64,000 nucleotides of DNA from Pristionchus mayeri (Eukaryota; Nematoda; Chromadorea; Rhabditida; Neodiplogasteridae). The stretch is from assembly GCA_036245805.1 (NCBI GenBank), contig BTRK01000003.1:36783215-36847214 (forward strand), read 5' to 3'. The notes beneath the pieces are model-generated. The model was not told where the DNA came from. It did not search any database and was given only the letters and a program-made list of their open reading frames with translations. This document shows, in pieces, positions 35,821 through 47,600 of this stretch. A program made the translations under genes and the position numbers. Position 1 is the stretch's first letter. Every line of letters starts with the position of its first letter.

Positions 35821-37260
35821 GGGTTGATGTGTCTGAGGTCAAGAAACTTTAATTTCAAGTTTCGAAGCCGTAAAGAATATAAAATCTAAAAGAAAACCAA
35901 TCAACAACACAGATTTTGTTGCGTCAAATCATGAGTTTTCATGGTTATACACTCAACTAGTCGCGTCCGGAATGATTGTAGATGCCGTTTCCAGCCTCGC
36001 CTCACCTTCAAATTTTACAGTCATTTTGTAGCATATGAACATGTTTGTACGCTAACATGACCAAAATTTTAAAATTTCGATTTTTTTCGGTCTAAATGGT
36101 CGAAAAATCGAAATTTTGAAATTTTTCCATTTTTGGCTATTTTGATACAAAAACTCGAAAATGGCACACATGCAAAATTTGAAGGTCATTGGAGGCCAGA
36201 AACGGTATCTACATTCATTCCGGACGCGACTTTTTGAGAGTTTAAAGGAGTGCTCCGGGTAATGTTCAGCCACATATAGTGATAGTGTGTATATTGTAGA
36301 GGACACCCACCCGATCAAATATCACTTTCCCCGAAGTTCCACAGATGACTCTGATGCTATTTACATGCGCGCAAAGTTCATTGAGAACGCAGGGTTGTGG
36401 CTTCTTCGTTTATGTTTCACTCGCTCTATATATGCATCGCCATTTTCTCCGGGTTATTTCGATACCGTTTCCCACTGAGAGCGCAGAATTTTCGTGGTTT
36501 AACTCACTAGCATTTGTTCCCCGGAGCACCCCTTTAACCATGAAAACTCATGTTTTGACTCATAAAAATCTGTGTTGTCGATTGGTTTTCGTTATGGCAA
36601 TATTTTTTCCCGGAGTAATACACACAGCATTCTGAATCGACAGAAAAGAGAGTTGAGTCAAACTGCAATCAGTATACTTGAAATCCTTCTGAAACATAAA
36701 ATATCCCTCCGTGAATCGCCCTCTCGGTGAAAGGAACTGAGCAGGCTGATTTGTGTTTCACTCCAACTATGAGATGCAAAAGTGCTGAGACTGATCGAAT
36801 TGGGGGCTTTGTTTTATGTTTCAGAGGATTCCCAAATATCGAAGAGCTTTCAAGCAGCCTATTTGCAGTTTGGCTTTTCGCGGGAAAATTCAAAATATTA
36901 TTCCCTTTGTCTACCCTGATCTGGAGAGAACAATGGGGGTCAGAACGCTGTGTACAGTACGTAGATTACGAATCCGTAGAGATCTCACCGGTCCATGTGA
37001 AGGTTTTTTGAGATATCGATGATTTGTTTGTGAGTTCATCAACCTCAAAAACGGTTTTTCATAATTTTCTCTCTATCTTATCTATTACATATCATTTTGG
37101 GTAGAACATAAAAGTTGTTCAGCTCGTCGGGGTGGTCAATTATGAAGGAAATTATGAATTTTCAAACTTTCGAAATTTCGAGAGCCGTATTTTAGGTTGT
37201 TTAGATTTTACGGCTTCGAAACTTGAAATTAAAGTTGCTTGACCTTATACACATCAACCC
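35821..37260. mobile_element. 1440-bp fold-back element inside the pseudogene
   Basis: Ends GGGTTGATGTGT and its complement with TA on both sides (35819-35820 and 37261-37262). The arms pair through TTTCGAAGCCGTAAA, and an inner fold-back (35963-36233) has ends GTCGCGTCCGGAATGA. Its right half carries a MITE (36621-36952). The intact gene's matching intron lacks it, so it arrived after the duplication or was lost there. Confidence 0.88.
36621..36952 (+). mobile_element. MITE with CACAGC termini, copy 2
   Basis: Reverse-oriented copy of 10949-11276, flanked by TA at 36619-36620 and 36953-36954. It is nested in the right arm of the 1440-bp fold-back. No coding capacity. Confidence 0.8.
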
Positions 37261-37809
37261 TACACCTGTGTTTTGGATTCAAGCTGTTTGAGCTTTTTGT
37301 CAAACGGAACCTTCGATATCTCAGAAGATCTCTGGTAATGATACTTCCGCCTATGCAAGCTAAAAGTCGAAATAACTTGGAAAAAGCTATCATGACTCTT
37401 TCTAGAAACAGCTCTATAGAGTTCCCAATTCGTGTAATCGTCTCTACCTTTACCATACTCTAGTGACTGGTCGAGTGCCGAAAGGGTGTGGGACATGAAG
37501 AGACAATTACCCAAATGGCGAACTCGAATCCTCAGGTGCTTCCCAAAGATTCCATCGATTTCTCACCTGCACTCCTCTGAGGAATGTCTCAAAGAGCGTG
37601 AATAAATGACAAAATCGTAACATAGTACAACACACAACACCTTGATTAAGTACACCTTAACATCGTATGCATTGCAACGATACTCTCACTCGAAGATACC
37701 ATGTTCAGAGAGGTTCCAACTTGAATATTGAGCATGTACTTGCTTTCTGAGTGAGAGGCATACGTCATCAATCATCATCAGTCATTTAACATGCATCTTC
37801 TCGCAAGTA

Positions 37810-38060
37810 CAGTCGCGCCGGAAAGTCATGGGACACTTTTTGTATTTGTTGTAACTTTTTGCCCAGGAAATGGATAATTCTGGCACTCAGGCATGATGTA
37901 CCAAATTCATTGGAGATTATGATCATGATGTTGGGGTATGACGAAATTGCCGACATTATTGCATAGTGATGACGCAATCAATATGCACTATTTCAAAACA
38001 GCATTACGTAGATTTTTCATTGTTCACCAAACTTTCCAAGATTGGAGATATGACCGAGGC
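37810..38060 (+). repeat. Solo end of the Tc1-like fold-back family
   Basis: Begins TA then CAGTCGCGCCGGAAAGTC and follows the arm of 31526-32874 for about 250 bases, then stops. No opposite end. Confidence 0.75.
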
Positions 38061-38549
38061 CTAGAGAGGCTTACCTATTTTTCAGTGTTCTCATTTTTTG
38101 GGCTATTTTACCTTATTTTATGATATGTTTGAGGTGCCTTTCACATTAAGCAGCTATGAACGCACTTGAAACATAACCGAAAATACATGAAAATGCGGCA
38201 AAACAGCCCATTACCATCTCATTTTTGAGATCTATTGGATCTCCGAGAGAAATTGATGAGATTCATTCCAATCTATGCAAAATGAAGAGGGTCGGGGTTT
38301 GAGAATCTTTCCGCTCTTTCTTTTTTGAACGAGGGCGGTCGAAAAGTGCCGAAATGCCAACACTAGGATATTTCCCTCCAGAGCGCAGTTGCATCCGCGT
38401 TGCAAAAGGATCTTTGAGACGGGCATCTCTCATATAATTACTCATTATTGACATGATTGAATGTCTCATAACCTTTCCCTTTGCTACCTAGTTGTGGCAT
38501 CGTAATTGCATGTACCTCATTTGCCACCTATAATCTGTAATTTAATATA

Positions 38550-38691
38550 CAGTCGCGCCGGAAAGTCAAGGGACACTTTTTGTATTTGTTGTAACTTTTT
38601 GCACAGGAAATTGATAATTCTGGCACTCAGGCATGATGTACCAAATTCATTGGAGATTATGATCATGATGTTGGGGTATGACGAAATTGAA
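38550..38691 (+). repeat. Second solo end, direct repeat of 37810
   Basis: 142 bases nearly identical to 37810-37951 in the same orientation, 740 bases downstream. It ends abruptly at GACGAAATTG. Confidence 0.8.
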
Positions 38692-39284
38692 CCATCCCAC
38701 AACCAGATTTAGAGCTATTGATTGCACTTTGTCAGATTCACTGCGAAGTTTCTGAGTTAACTCTGGTAATTGAGAGCATAATCAATCTTTCAAAATGCCT
38801 AAGTATATCTTTATCGGTAATGACCAAAAACCAAAATATTGAGAATGCATTGCGGGTATTGCACAAATCACAATGCGAGGAAGTCCTCTTTATTGAGGAG
38901 GGTAGATTTGCATTTTTTTTCTGTCCTTTCGAACATAATGTGTGTAGATTATTCGTTTACTAAGCATACGCCTTCCAACAGTTTTCCAGAGAATAAAGCT
39001 CTTCAATTATCTGTGAAATAATCACATATCGGTATTTACCATTGTGTGGTTTTTCTGTTCTTCCTGGGTCAATATCTATTCGATATCACAAGATGCGTTG
39101 GCTAAGACTTTGAGGCGTTAGATGTGTCAAAATCAAAGCTCGGATGTTTAAAGAGATTACAGAATTAAAAAAATTTTCAGAATAAATAATTACAATCATC
39201 CATTTGCCCCCCCCCCCCCCCCACTTGCAACACTCAGTTTCAATTTATCAGTACATTTTATAATAATTGCAATTTATGGACATA
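38692..39284. other. No recognised gene; C16 run
   Basis: AT-rich sequence with a run of sixteen C at 39207-39222. No exon-like frame with splice sites stood out. Confidence 0.4.
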
Positions 39285-40628
39285 CAGTCGCGCTCATAAG
39301 TGAGTGCGCACTTTTTGAATTCGTTGTAACTTTTTGCCCAGGAAAAGCATAATTCTGACACTAATGTATGTTCTACCAAATTCATTGGAGATTATTACCA
39401 TGTTATTTGGGCATGACGCAATTGCCCCGTTATTGCGTGCTGATGACGGAATCAATATGCACTTTTTCAAAACGGCATTATTCTTACATGGATTTTTTCC
39501 AATTCGCCAAACTTTCTGAGGTTAGAGATATGCACGGGGCCTACCCAGAAAAAAAATTGAAGTTGCTGCGCGACCGCACATTTGCAGCAGCCTTGCTGCA
39601 AAACAAGGTCTGAAATTTGTAAATCAGCTGCTTGACTAGCTAGGGACTCGATCAAAGAGCCAAAATGATCTCCATCATGAGTACAGTTGATCGTGAGAAT
39701 AAGAAAACGATATCTCATAAATTGCCCTAAGGGCATGAAAAAATCACTTTTTTGCATGACCATTTTTTGGACTTTCATAACATTAGGGGGGAGTTAGGTA
39801 AAAATCTGGTTTTTGCATAAGAATGTTGAAAATGTATTGGAGACCGGATTCCCAACTTTTTGGAATGATTGGACATCTTTCCTGTCCGCGGCGTGCGTTT
39901 TTCAGAGGTATACTAGGGTCGGGAAACACCTTGTTTACGCTCTCTCGTCGTCTGTACTCTCTCGCCATAGGGGTAAATAGGGTGTTTCCCGACACCCTAG
40001 TATGCCTCCGAAAAATGCACCCTGCGGGCAGGAAAGATGTCCAATCATTCTAAAAAGTTGGGAATCCGGTCTCCAATACATTTTCAACATTCTTATGCAA
40101 AAACCAGATTTTTACCTAACTCCCCCCTAAAGTTATGAAAGTCCAAAAAATGATCATGCAAAAAAGTGATTTTTTCATGCCCTGAGGGCAATTTATGAGA
40201 TATCGTTTTCATATTCTCAGGATCAACTGTACTCATGGTGGAGATCATTTTGTCGCTTTGATCGAGTCCCTAGCTAGTCAAGCAGCTGATTTACAAATTT
40301 CAGACCTTGTTTTGCAGCAAGGCTGCTACAAATGTGCGGTCGCGCAGCAACTTCAATTTTTTTTCTGGGTAGGCCCCGTGCATATCTCTAACATCAGAAA
40401 GTTTAGCGAATTGGAAAAAATCCATGTAAGAATAATGCCGTTTTGAAAAAGTGCATATTGATTGCGTCATCACTACGCAATAACGGGGCAATTGCGTCAT
40501 GCCCAAATAACATGGTAATAATCTCCAATGAATTTGGTAGAACATACCTTAGTCTCAGAATTATGCTTTTCCTGGGCAAAAAGTTACAACGAATTCAAAA
40601 AGTGCGCACTCACTTATGAGCGCGACTG
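39285..40628. mobile_element. 1344-bp fold-back element with Tc1-like ends, copy 2
   Basis: Ends CAGTCGCGCTCATAAGTGAG, inverted, with TA at 39283-39284 and 40629-40630. Arms are about 95% complementary by eye. The centre (39895-40020) holds a GC-richer fold-back like that of copy 1. The near-identical ORFs 39368-39613 and 40300-40545 are the two arms. Confidence 0.92.
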
Positions 40629-40719
40629 TAGCTTCGCTTAATATTTTGAGTCGTTTATTATCGAAACTTTCCATTATAAGCATCTTGATGTCATTTGTGC
40701 TTCCCAAAAAGACGAGCTA

Positions 40720-41005
40720 AGAGATTAGTTGATGATTCAAATTCGATCGAAAAAATGATAATAATGAGGGATGGGCGGGGTCAGCCTGACTCCTCTTGAA
40801 GGGACTGAAACGAGAGACACCATGATCCGAAGGATATTTTGGTCGATTTCCATCCCTATTGATAAACTTCTGAGCAAAGCAACTCCAGAACTGATGGTCG
40901 TCATCTTCGTGTTTCATTTTCAGCGTATGTCCAGGGCGGAGACGTTCGTACGTGTAGTCAAGCTCTTTAACACGATGGAGTCTGACTATTTTCGTAATAA
41001 TTGTA
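40720..41005 (-). CDS. Candidate exon, unidentified protein
   Basis: After an ATTGCAG acceptor at 41006 the minus strand is open for about 95 codons to a stop near 40720. Composition is protein-like: R-V-K-E-L-D-Y-T-Y-E-R-L-R-P-G, then K-H-E-D-D-D-H-Q-F-W-S-C-F, later P-S-D-H-G-V-S-R-F. Codon choice resembles real exons here. It lies between two fold-backs with no partner exon found. No family recognised. Confidence 0.4.
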
Positions 41006-41284
41006 CTGCAATATTGCTAAAATAGTTGTGTATAATTCTTGTATTTTCCGTATTTCCTCGTCCCTTGGAATAAGTTTTAGTCTATGCACATTCGTATTTG
41101 CAATTGCTGTACTAATTAATTTAAGGATCCCGTTATTGAAATATCGTAATATGAGTAGTTTTATATAGTTTGTACTGCCCAACACAGATGATAAAATGTT
41201 TAGCAGCCTGGGATGTTTAATCGAAATAGTTAGTCGGCTTGTAGCAACGATAAGCAGCAAAGCACAATCCAATAGCACAGCACA

Positions 41285-41611
41285 ATTCAACGATAAGATA
41301 GAGACTCACTTTCAACAGATAAAATGTTTAGCCCATCGAGTTTTACATTTCTATCCATAGTGCGAGTCTCTGCGTCAATTTTGACCTCGTGTACAGTTTT
41401 GCCACCTTTCCTTGTATTCTTCAGGCGAAATAGCCACTTTTCAGGAGCCCTTTTTCTTTCAGGTGTTTCGAGGAATGTATTTACATTATTTTAAACCAAA
41501 TTAGTGCATTTGGGCCCATCGCGCATGCTGAAATTGGTCAACATTTCGATTTTCGAATTTTCGGTCGAGCGACCATTTTTGACCAATGGAAGTGTTATGG
41601 TATGGGGGGAA
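41285..41611 (+). repeat. Half copy of module plus dispersed repeat
   Basis: AACGATAAGATAGAGACTCA begins a half of the fold-back module (compare 560-600), followed by sequence shared with 32880-33040. Confidence 0.7.
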
Positions 41612-41614
41612 GAC

Positions 41615-42882
41615 ACTTATCACGCGTATCACGAGCCAGTGGATGGAAAATCACACCCTCGGGAACATTTTCAAAAAAATTGTACCAGATTCGACTCTTA
41701 TTATAGTGTTAAAATACTAAAGACGTAAGATTTCGAAAAATATGGGTCATTTGTTCCAGAGCCGGCATTTAGGAATTTTCCGGTTTTGCTTCCGGCTATG
41801 CTGAATCTTCGCTCCCAGGTGAGCTGGAGAGATGGCGCTGGGCTCAAAATGTTCGGAAAATTATTTCCAAAAACTTTACTGTTTAGTGCAAAGCGATCTG
41901 ATGAAAAATCAAAACGGGCCGTGCGAAAAACCAATTTTGGAAACAAAATAAAAATATTTTCCCTATCAAGGAGTAGAGTGATACAGATTTTTAATGCAGA
42001 TTATGAAATAAGAAGTGTAAATGTACAATATAAAAATATTAAAACCAAATTCGATCTGCCTTCAACTTGGCATTTTTTACACAAACATCTATGAAGAAAA
42101 AGTCAAAAAAATTCATTTTCGTGAACTCTGATTTTTGTTCTTTAAACGCTCAAATATGGTTGTTGGCTAAAAATATGAGTTGAAAATCGTCTTTTGGGGG
42201 CATAGTTCTTCAAAGATGAGCACGACGTGCCAAGATATTTCGAAAATTTGCAAAAATGTTTAATAAAAACAAATTTAATTGAAAAATATGAGTAGAACCA
42301 TGCTCCAAAAGACGATTTTCAACTCATGCTTTTCACCCACAACCATATTTGGGCGTTTAAAGAAGAAAAATCAGAGTTCACAAAAATGCATTTTTTAAAA
42401 CTTTTTCTTCATAGTGGCACGTTTGTTTAAAAAATGCCAAGTCGAATGCAGATCGAATTTGGTTTTTACATTTTTATATTGTACACTTAGACTTTACCTT
42501 TCATAATCTGCATTAAAAATCTGTATCACTCTACTCCTTGATAGGGGAACTATTTTTATTTTGTTTCCAAAATTGGTTTTTCGCACGGCCCGTTTTGATT
42601 TTTCATCAGATCGCTTTGTACTAAACAGTAAAGTTTTTGGAAATAATTTTCCGCACATTTTGTGCCCAGCGCCATCTCTCCAGCTCGCCTGGGAGCTAAG
42701 ATTCAGCATAGCCGGAAGCAAGACCGGAAAATTCCTAAATGCCGGTTCTGGAACCAATGACCCATATTTTTCAAAATCTTACGCCTAGAGCATTGTACCA
42801 CTCTAATATGGACAAAAACAGGCACAACTTTTTTCAAAATCTTCCCGCACTCCTCCACTGGCTCGTGATACACGTGTTATAA
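41615..42882. repeat. 1.27-kb palindromic fold-back element
   Basis: ATCACGAGCCAGTGGA at the left pairs with TCCACTGGCTCGTGAT at the right. Arms of about 580 bp pair through GAGCCGGCATTTAGG and GAACTCTGATTTTTGTTC. It belongs to the family of 988-2888. Paired ORFs of 70-100 codons in the arms are strand-mirrored. Confidence 0.9.
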
Positions 42883-42885
42883 TGT

Positions 42886-43450
42886 TGTTTTGTGAGTTTT
42901 TGAACAATTTTGAGCACAAATAAGGGCAATTGAAGGTTCGGAAGAACTCGATTCCGTAACTCATTTTGAGGTCGTTGCACGAAAGTGAGCACTTTTTTTA
43001 TCCCCATCCCGATTTCCTTAATTTTTGGCGAAAAGCAAGGCACATGTATGTACTACAACTTAAGCATGAAAACTTTCCAAAGTACCGAAAGTTTTGGTGC
43101 ACCCGACAGCCCCGCACCAGGATGTGGACCTGGAATGATGACCTCCACATAAACTTGTAGCGCATGATGGTAGATGTCAATGCGAACAAAGAACGGCATT
43201 ATATCTTTATTTTAAACCGAGATATGATCATTTAAGTGAGCGCGATTTGACTGTCGAGAAGTGATAGTGCCAAGTTTGGCCTTCTGAATCCCAACGATGA
43301 CGACCGATATCAAAATTCTGACGACGCAGTTTGAAAGAGCATCACTTGAAGTACTTATAACCAAAATTATTGCGGAAAAGGACAAACTTGAATCCTACCG
43401 CCGCTAATCCCCTCAAATGGTCGATTCTCTTGCGATTCGCCTCAAATGTT
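42886..43450 (+). repeat. Dispersed repeat, same as 4850-5420
   Basis: Extended similarity to 4850-5420 and, at its start, to 33040-33139. It adjoins the palindrome directly and is probably its flank in a larger composite repeat. Confidence 0.7.
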
Positions 43451-43739
43451 TTATGTTTCAAGCCTGCTATTTGGCTTTATGTGTGTGTTCATCGATAATT
43501 GTAGAAGATCGACTAAGAGTGAACCCTGTATAATTCGTTCGCAATTATCAACAAATATATCCGTTCGTTACCACCCTCACTGATTGTGGAGGGATGATGA
43601 GCCCCCTCGCTAGAGCTACCTTTTTTGATCTTCCAAATAGAAATTTGATCCCATTCACGTTGTTCAATTAATCAAGCCGATAGGAATAGTCGCGCTACCT
43701 GCAGAGAGGTAATCGCCACCCTCAAGCCAGCTGTCACAA

Positions 43740-43821
43740 GCAGCGATGTCCGAGTGGTTAAGGAGATTGACTAGAAATCAATTGGGCTCTGCCCGCGTAG
43801 GTTCGAATCCTGCTCGCTGCG
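43740..43821 (+). tRNA. tRNA-Ser(AGA)
   Basis: 82 bases with complete class II cloverleaf. Acceptor GCAGCGA/TCGCTGC, D stem TCC/GGA, anticodon stem ATTGA/TCAAT around CTAGAAA (anticodon AGA), long variable arm GGGC-TCT-GCCC and T arm GGTTCGAATCC. The last two also serve as the pol III promoter region. A long T-run 15 bases downstream can terminate pol III. It decodes TCT, and TCC/TCA by inosine. Confidence 0.95.
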
Positions 43822-43884
43822 AATCCTTTCGAATTTTTTTTTTGTATTTCAGGGAAAGAAAGTGAGGTGAAGTTATGGGGGGGG

Positions 43885-44245
43885 GGGGGGTGACAAAACG
43901 AAAAGCGACAAAACGGAAACAAATCACAACTTCTTCGGGATTCGAAATAGGGACGTGCGGGTTGTTGCATTGTTACTAGTATGCGCTCTACTACATTTCC
44001 ATAACTTCAGCTTGTTACCAGGCGATAATGAGTTTCAACGTATAGGGGTTTATGGAATTATATATTCCATGACCCCCGGGTCGTTGATTTGGCGTGAAAG
44101 TCAATATCGCCTAGTAACAAGAATTGCATATGAAAATGTAGTAGAGGTTATACTCCCAACCCGCACAACCCGCACGTCCTTATGTCGAATCCCGAAGGAG
44201 CTGTGATTTGTTTCCGTTTTGTCGCTTTTCGTTTTGTCACCCCCC
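43885..44245. repeat. Imperfect fold-back beside a G14 run
   Basis: TGACAAAACGAAAAGCGAC and GGAAACAAATCACA pair with the complement ending at 44245. The middle has ATGGAATTATATATTCCAT. A run of 14 G (43877-43890) abuts the left end and CCCCCC the right end. No coding sequence. Confidence 0.75.
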
Positions 44246-44461
44246 GAAGTTATGTTTAGAAATGGTTGTGCCACGAATTTCTTGTCAATGCACGATTTTA
44301 TGGTGTTTATCACATTCATAAATTCAAAGGAACGTACAAATATTTTAAAAAAAGACATAATTCGAGAAGCATAACAAATGGGTTTAACCGAGACCGGTGA
44401 GATTTCTGAGGTACCAAAAGACTGGGAAAAATGGATAGCTTGGAAATAAATGTTGTGTTTT

Positions 44462-44467
44462 TTTATT
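44462..44467 (-). promoter_or_regulatory. Candidate poly(A) signal of the ACSL gene
   Basis: AATAAA on the minus strand, about 175 bases after the stop codon at 44640. No closer canonical signal was seen. Confidence 0.4.
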
Positions 44468-44639
44468 CGGCGGGCTCTTTCAGTGGTCAGAAGAGAGAAT
44501 GAAGAGAGTTATGCATCGCCAAGCCATCTCTATTGTGAAGAGTCCGAACTGGCGTCAATAGAATAGGGCTACGAATGATGATTGGTAAAAATACGAAGAT
44601 CTTGATCAATTTGATGATTTATAATTGATAATATTTTGT

Positions 44640-47600
44640 TTACAAGGTGGGATTCGTCTTGTAAACTGCAGTCATTGCATCCATGTACTTGAGTCGCAGT
44701 TGTGGTCGCTTCGCCTGAAATATAAGAAAGATAATAAAGATAATGTTCAGAGTAATTTGAAAATGTTAATATTTGAAGTATTGTTCAAACATTTCTCTAT
44801 AGTGGTTATGCCTTTTCAAGAAGTGTCACTCTTCTTGCCTCGCCTGTTTGAACAGGAAGAAAGCATTCATAAGTCACTCCTTGCGAAGCCATCCCCATTC
44901 TCTACCAATGATTATCTCAAACACTACTTTAAATTTGCTGAAACGCATTATAACATTGTACCTTGAGTGTGGGCGTGAGGAGTCCGTTCTCGACGCTGAA
45001 TGGATCCGCCTCGAGGATCACCTTTTTCACCTGGAACGTCTTTCTTGCTTTTATTTTCGGTAAATCACTCAATAAATTCACAATATTGATAATTTACATT
45101 TTGAAAAATAAACAAAATATTACCTGCTCGATAGAGTTCAGCTTGTTCTCCTTGCCGATTTTGACGAGTGTTGAGAGCACGAATTCGGCGGCCTGAAAAC
45201 GATGACGAATTCACGTTGTATTGTTTTTATTGTACGTAGCTTTGCTGTACATTAAACATTTCCACTTTTCAAAGCTCAAGTACAAGCCGTGAAACATAAT
45301 TCAATTCATTTCACTCCGTTCATTAAAGAGTTGACGCAGGGAAAAGGGTAGTACACATTCCAGAGATTAAAAATCGCCTTCACCTTCTCGTCTCCACAAA
45401 TCTCCTCGATGCTTCTCTTCTGTCCGTTCTCCCTCTCGTCCCACTCCTCCAGCACTTCCGTCTCGGGGACAACAACGGCAATGAGCCATCTGAAGAATGG
45501 ATATTAATTAGTTTAATTATGTATTTATTTATCGTTCACCATAAGGTCGCAACATCAAGTGCAAAGCATCCAAGAATACGGTCAAAATATTAGGGGGGAA
45601 GGAGCATAATGTTGAAAATCTCATTCTATTTATCATTTACTTTCACTACTATTATTTTTGGATGGTCAGAATCAACTACTCTCTTCAGTCTAAGGAACAA
45701 CCCGCAATAAGCCTTCTGGAGATTGTTCAAGTTCGCTTTACATTTATCCTGGGAATTGCCGAGGTAATAAATTACAGGTCATTTACAATTGCAAAATTAC
45801 TGATCTTCATATTCTTTCTTTTCTGATTTTCTAGAATTCTCACCGTTCTAAACTGTCTCCATCAACGTAAACTTGCTGCACGGGTGCTGCTCTCGTGTAG
45901 ATCTGCTCGATTTTCTCAGGGGCCACGTATTCACCCTGACACAAAACATTTCCTTTCCTGGTTCAACAGGTGATGCCTGTGTTAACCCACACTTTGCTTG
46001 CACAAATGGCAATGCAACACTTTCAAAATTACAAATCAAAGATCAAAGATCATGTTTCCAACCTGGGCGAGCTTGAAGATGTGCTTCTTTCTGTCGATGA
46101 TCTTCAGACTTCCGTTCTCCCTGATGCATCCAATGTCGCCAGTGTGCAGGAAACCATCCTGAGAGATCAAAGATCAAGTAGTTGCAAATATCAGAGATCA
46201 AAGACCAAATACTCTCACTCTCACTAAGGCTTGGACACCAACACATTAACCGTCAAAGACGACCAAAGATCGTTCACAGAATAGGAAATCAAAGATCAAA
46301 GTTCACTCTCACCTCATCGAACAACTCGGCCGTTTTCTCCTCATCCTTGTAGTATCCGGAAGTGACCGAGGGACCCTTGATGCATACCTGAACGATTATT
46401 GATTATTTTTCTAAAAATAGTTGTTGATTTTATTGTTGTATTCACCGATTGCCGACGACGACCCATTGACTATCCAGCTGATATTAAGCTCTTGAGTTAT
46501 TCGTGAAACATAACAGATTGTGATCTCTTTAAGCTCGTTGGTTTCATTATCTACCATTTTCCCCTTGCTCTCATCCGCGAAGGAAAATTATTGCTTAGTT
46601 ATTGAAAAATAAAGTTGTCGTATTATTTTTTCAGGCCAAGACGATGAATGTGAGTGGTGCTCGAAATAGCTTTAGAATCACTCGCAAAACATAACCGAAC
46701 GTTCGTATTGGACTCCATTGTTTCACGATTATCCCTAAAATAATGTTCATTCACATTTTGAAGTCGTAAGGGCGAGATTGAAAAGAACAAAGATCAAATT
46801 ACACGTCCTTACCTCTCCCTTTCCCTCAGCCGCGAAGTAGTTCAGTTCGGGAACATCAGCCAGCTTGATCATTGCGCAGGGGGCGGGACCACCGCAGTGA
46901 CCTGCCAGAGATCAAAGATTAGGTTACGATGATCAAACTATCAACTACAGAGATCAAAGTGCACACTCACCTCCTTCGGCGTCTCCTGGCCACGTATTGA
47001 CGGCGAGAGCCGTGCATTCGGTTTGACCGTAAGCTGTAAACATGGATCATCAACGATCAGACTATAAACTAGCAGGGAATTTATAAGTTTTCGATAAACG
47101 CGCCTGAGAACTCATTTTCACACTGCAATATCAAACATAAAATATCAACCAACCCTCAATGATGGTTGCTCCAAAGGCGATTCTACAGGTCTCGAGCACC
47201 TTATCGGAGATAGGAGCAGATCCAGTTGCCATCAGCTTGACTCGACCTCCCATCGCGGTCTGAATGTATTCGATTGAACTATGATTTAATCGTTGATCTC
47301 CAATTTCTTTAGTTTTATCAGAGAGTGTTTTAGCTTTGATCGCATCATTACCTGGATCTTTCCGAACACGAGCTTGTCCCAAATCGTGCCATTAGTGATG
47401 ATACCGCGCTTGAGCATTGAGAGCTTGGCCTAAAATATGTTAACATTTTTAATGAAATGGTTAGTGAAATATTACATTGTAGGCGAGACGGAAGAGCATC
47501 TTCACGATCTGCCCGGAGCTTTCAATCTTACCCTGTAAAATTATGATTATTTTGAAGAGTAACAGCTTCAGCTATTGCGTAAACGTGGTCTTCGCTATAT

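Larger units (their letters stand above)
33141..37600 (-). pseudogene. Truncated, broken duplicate of the ACSL gene
   Basis: Seven exons match exons 10 to 4 of the intact gene (10: 33141-33258; 9: 33438-33538; 8: 33732-33798; 7: 33879-33930; 6: 34083-34193; 5: 34688-34790; 4: about 34859-34934), and a stub of exon 3 lies at 37567-37600. Introns match too, so it is a genomic duplication. Lesions: exon 10 cut after K-E-G-A; exon 9 donor is GA not GT; exon 8 lacks 14 bases; exon 5 lacks one base at its end; exon 4 has about 10 extra bases and its acceptor AG is GG. Exons 1-2 and 11-24 are absent. A fold-back (35821-37260) splits intron 3. No functional enzyme can be made. Confidence 0.93.

Noticed and set aside
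36727..37022. 94-codon ORF repeated at 10.8-11.1 kb
   Set aside because: It lies within a MITE present in two copies and runs past its end, with no family motif.
39368..40545. Two near-identical 81-codon ORFs
   Set aside because: Mirror images in the arms of a fold-back element.
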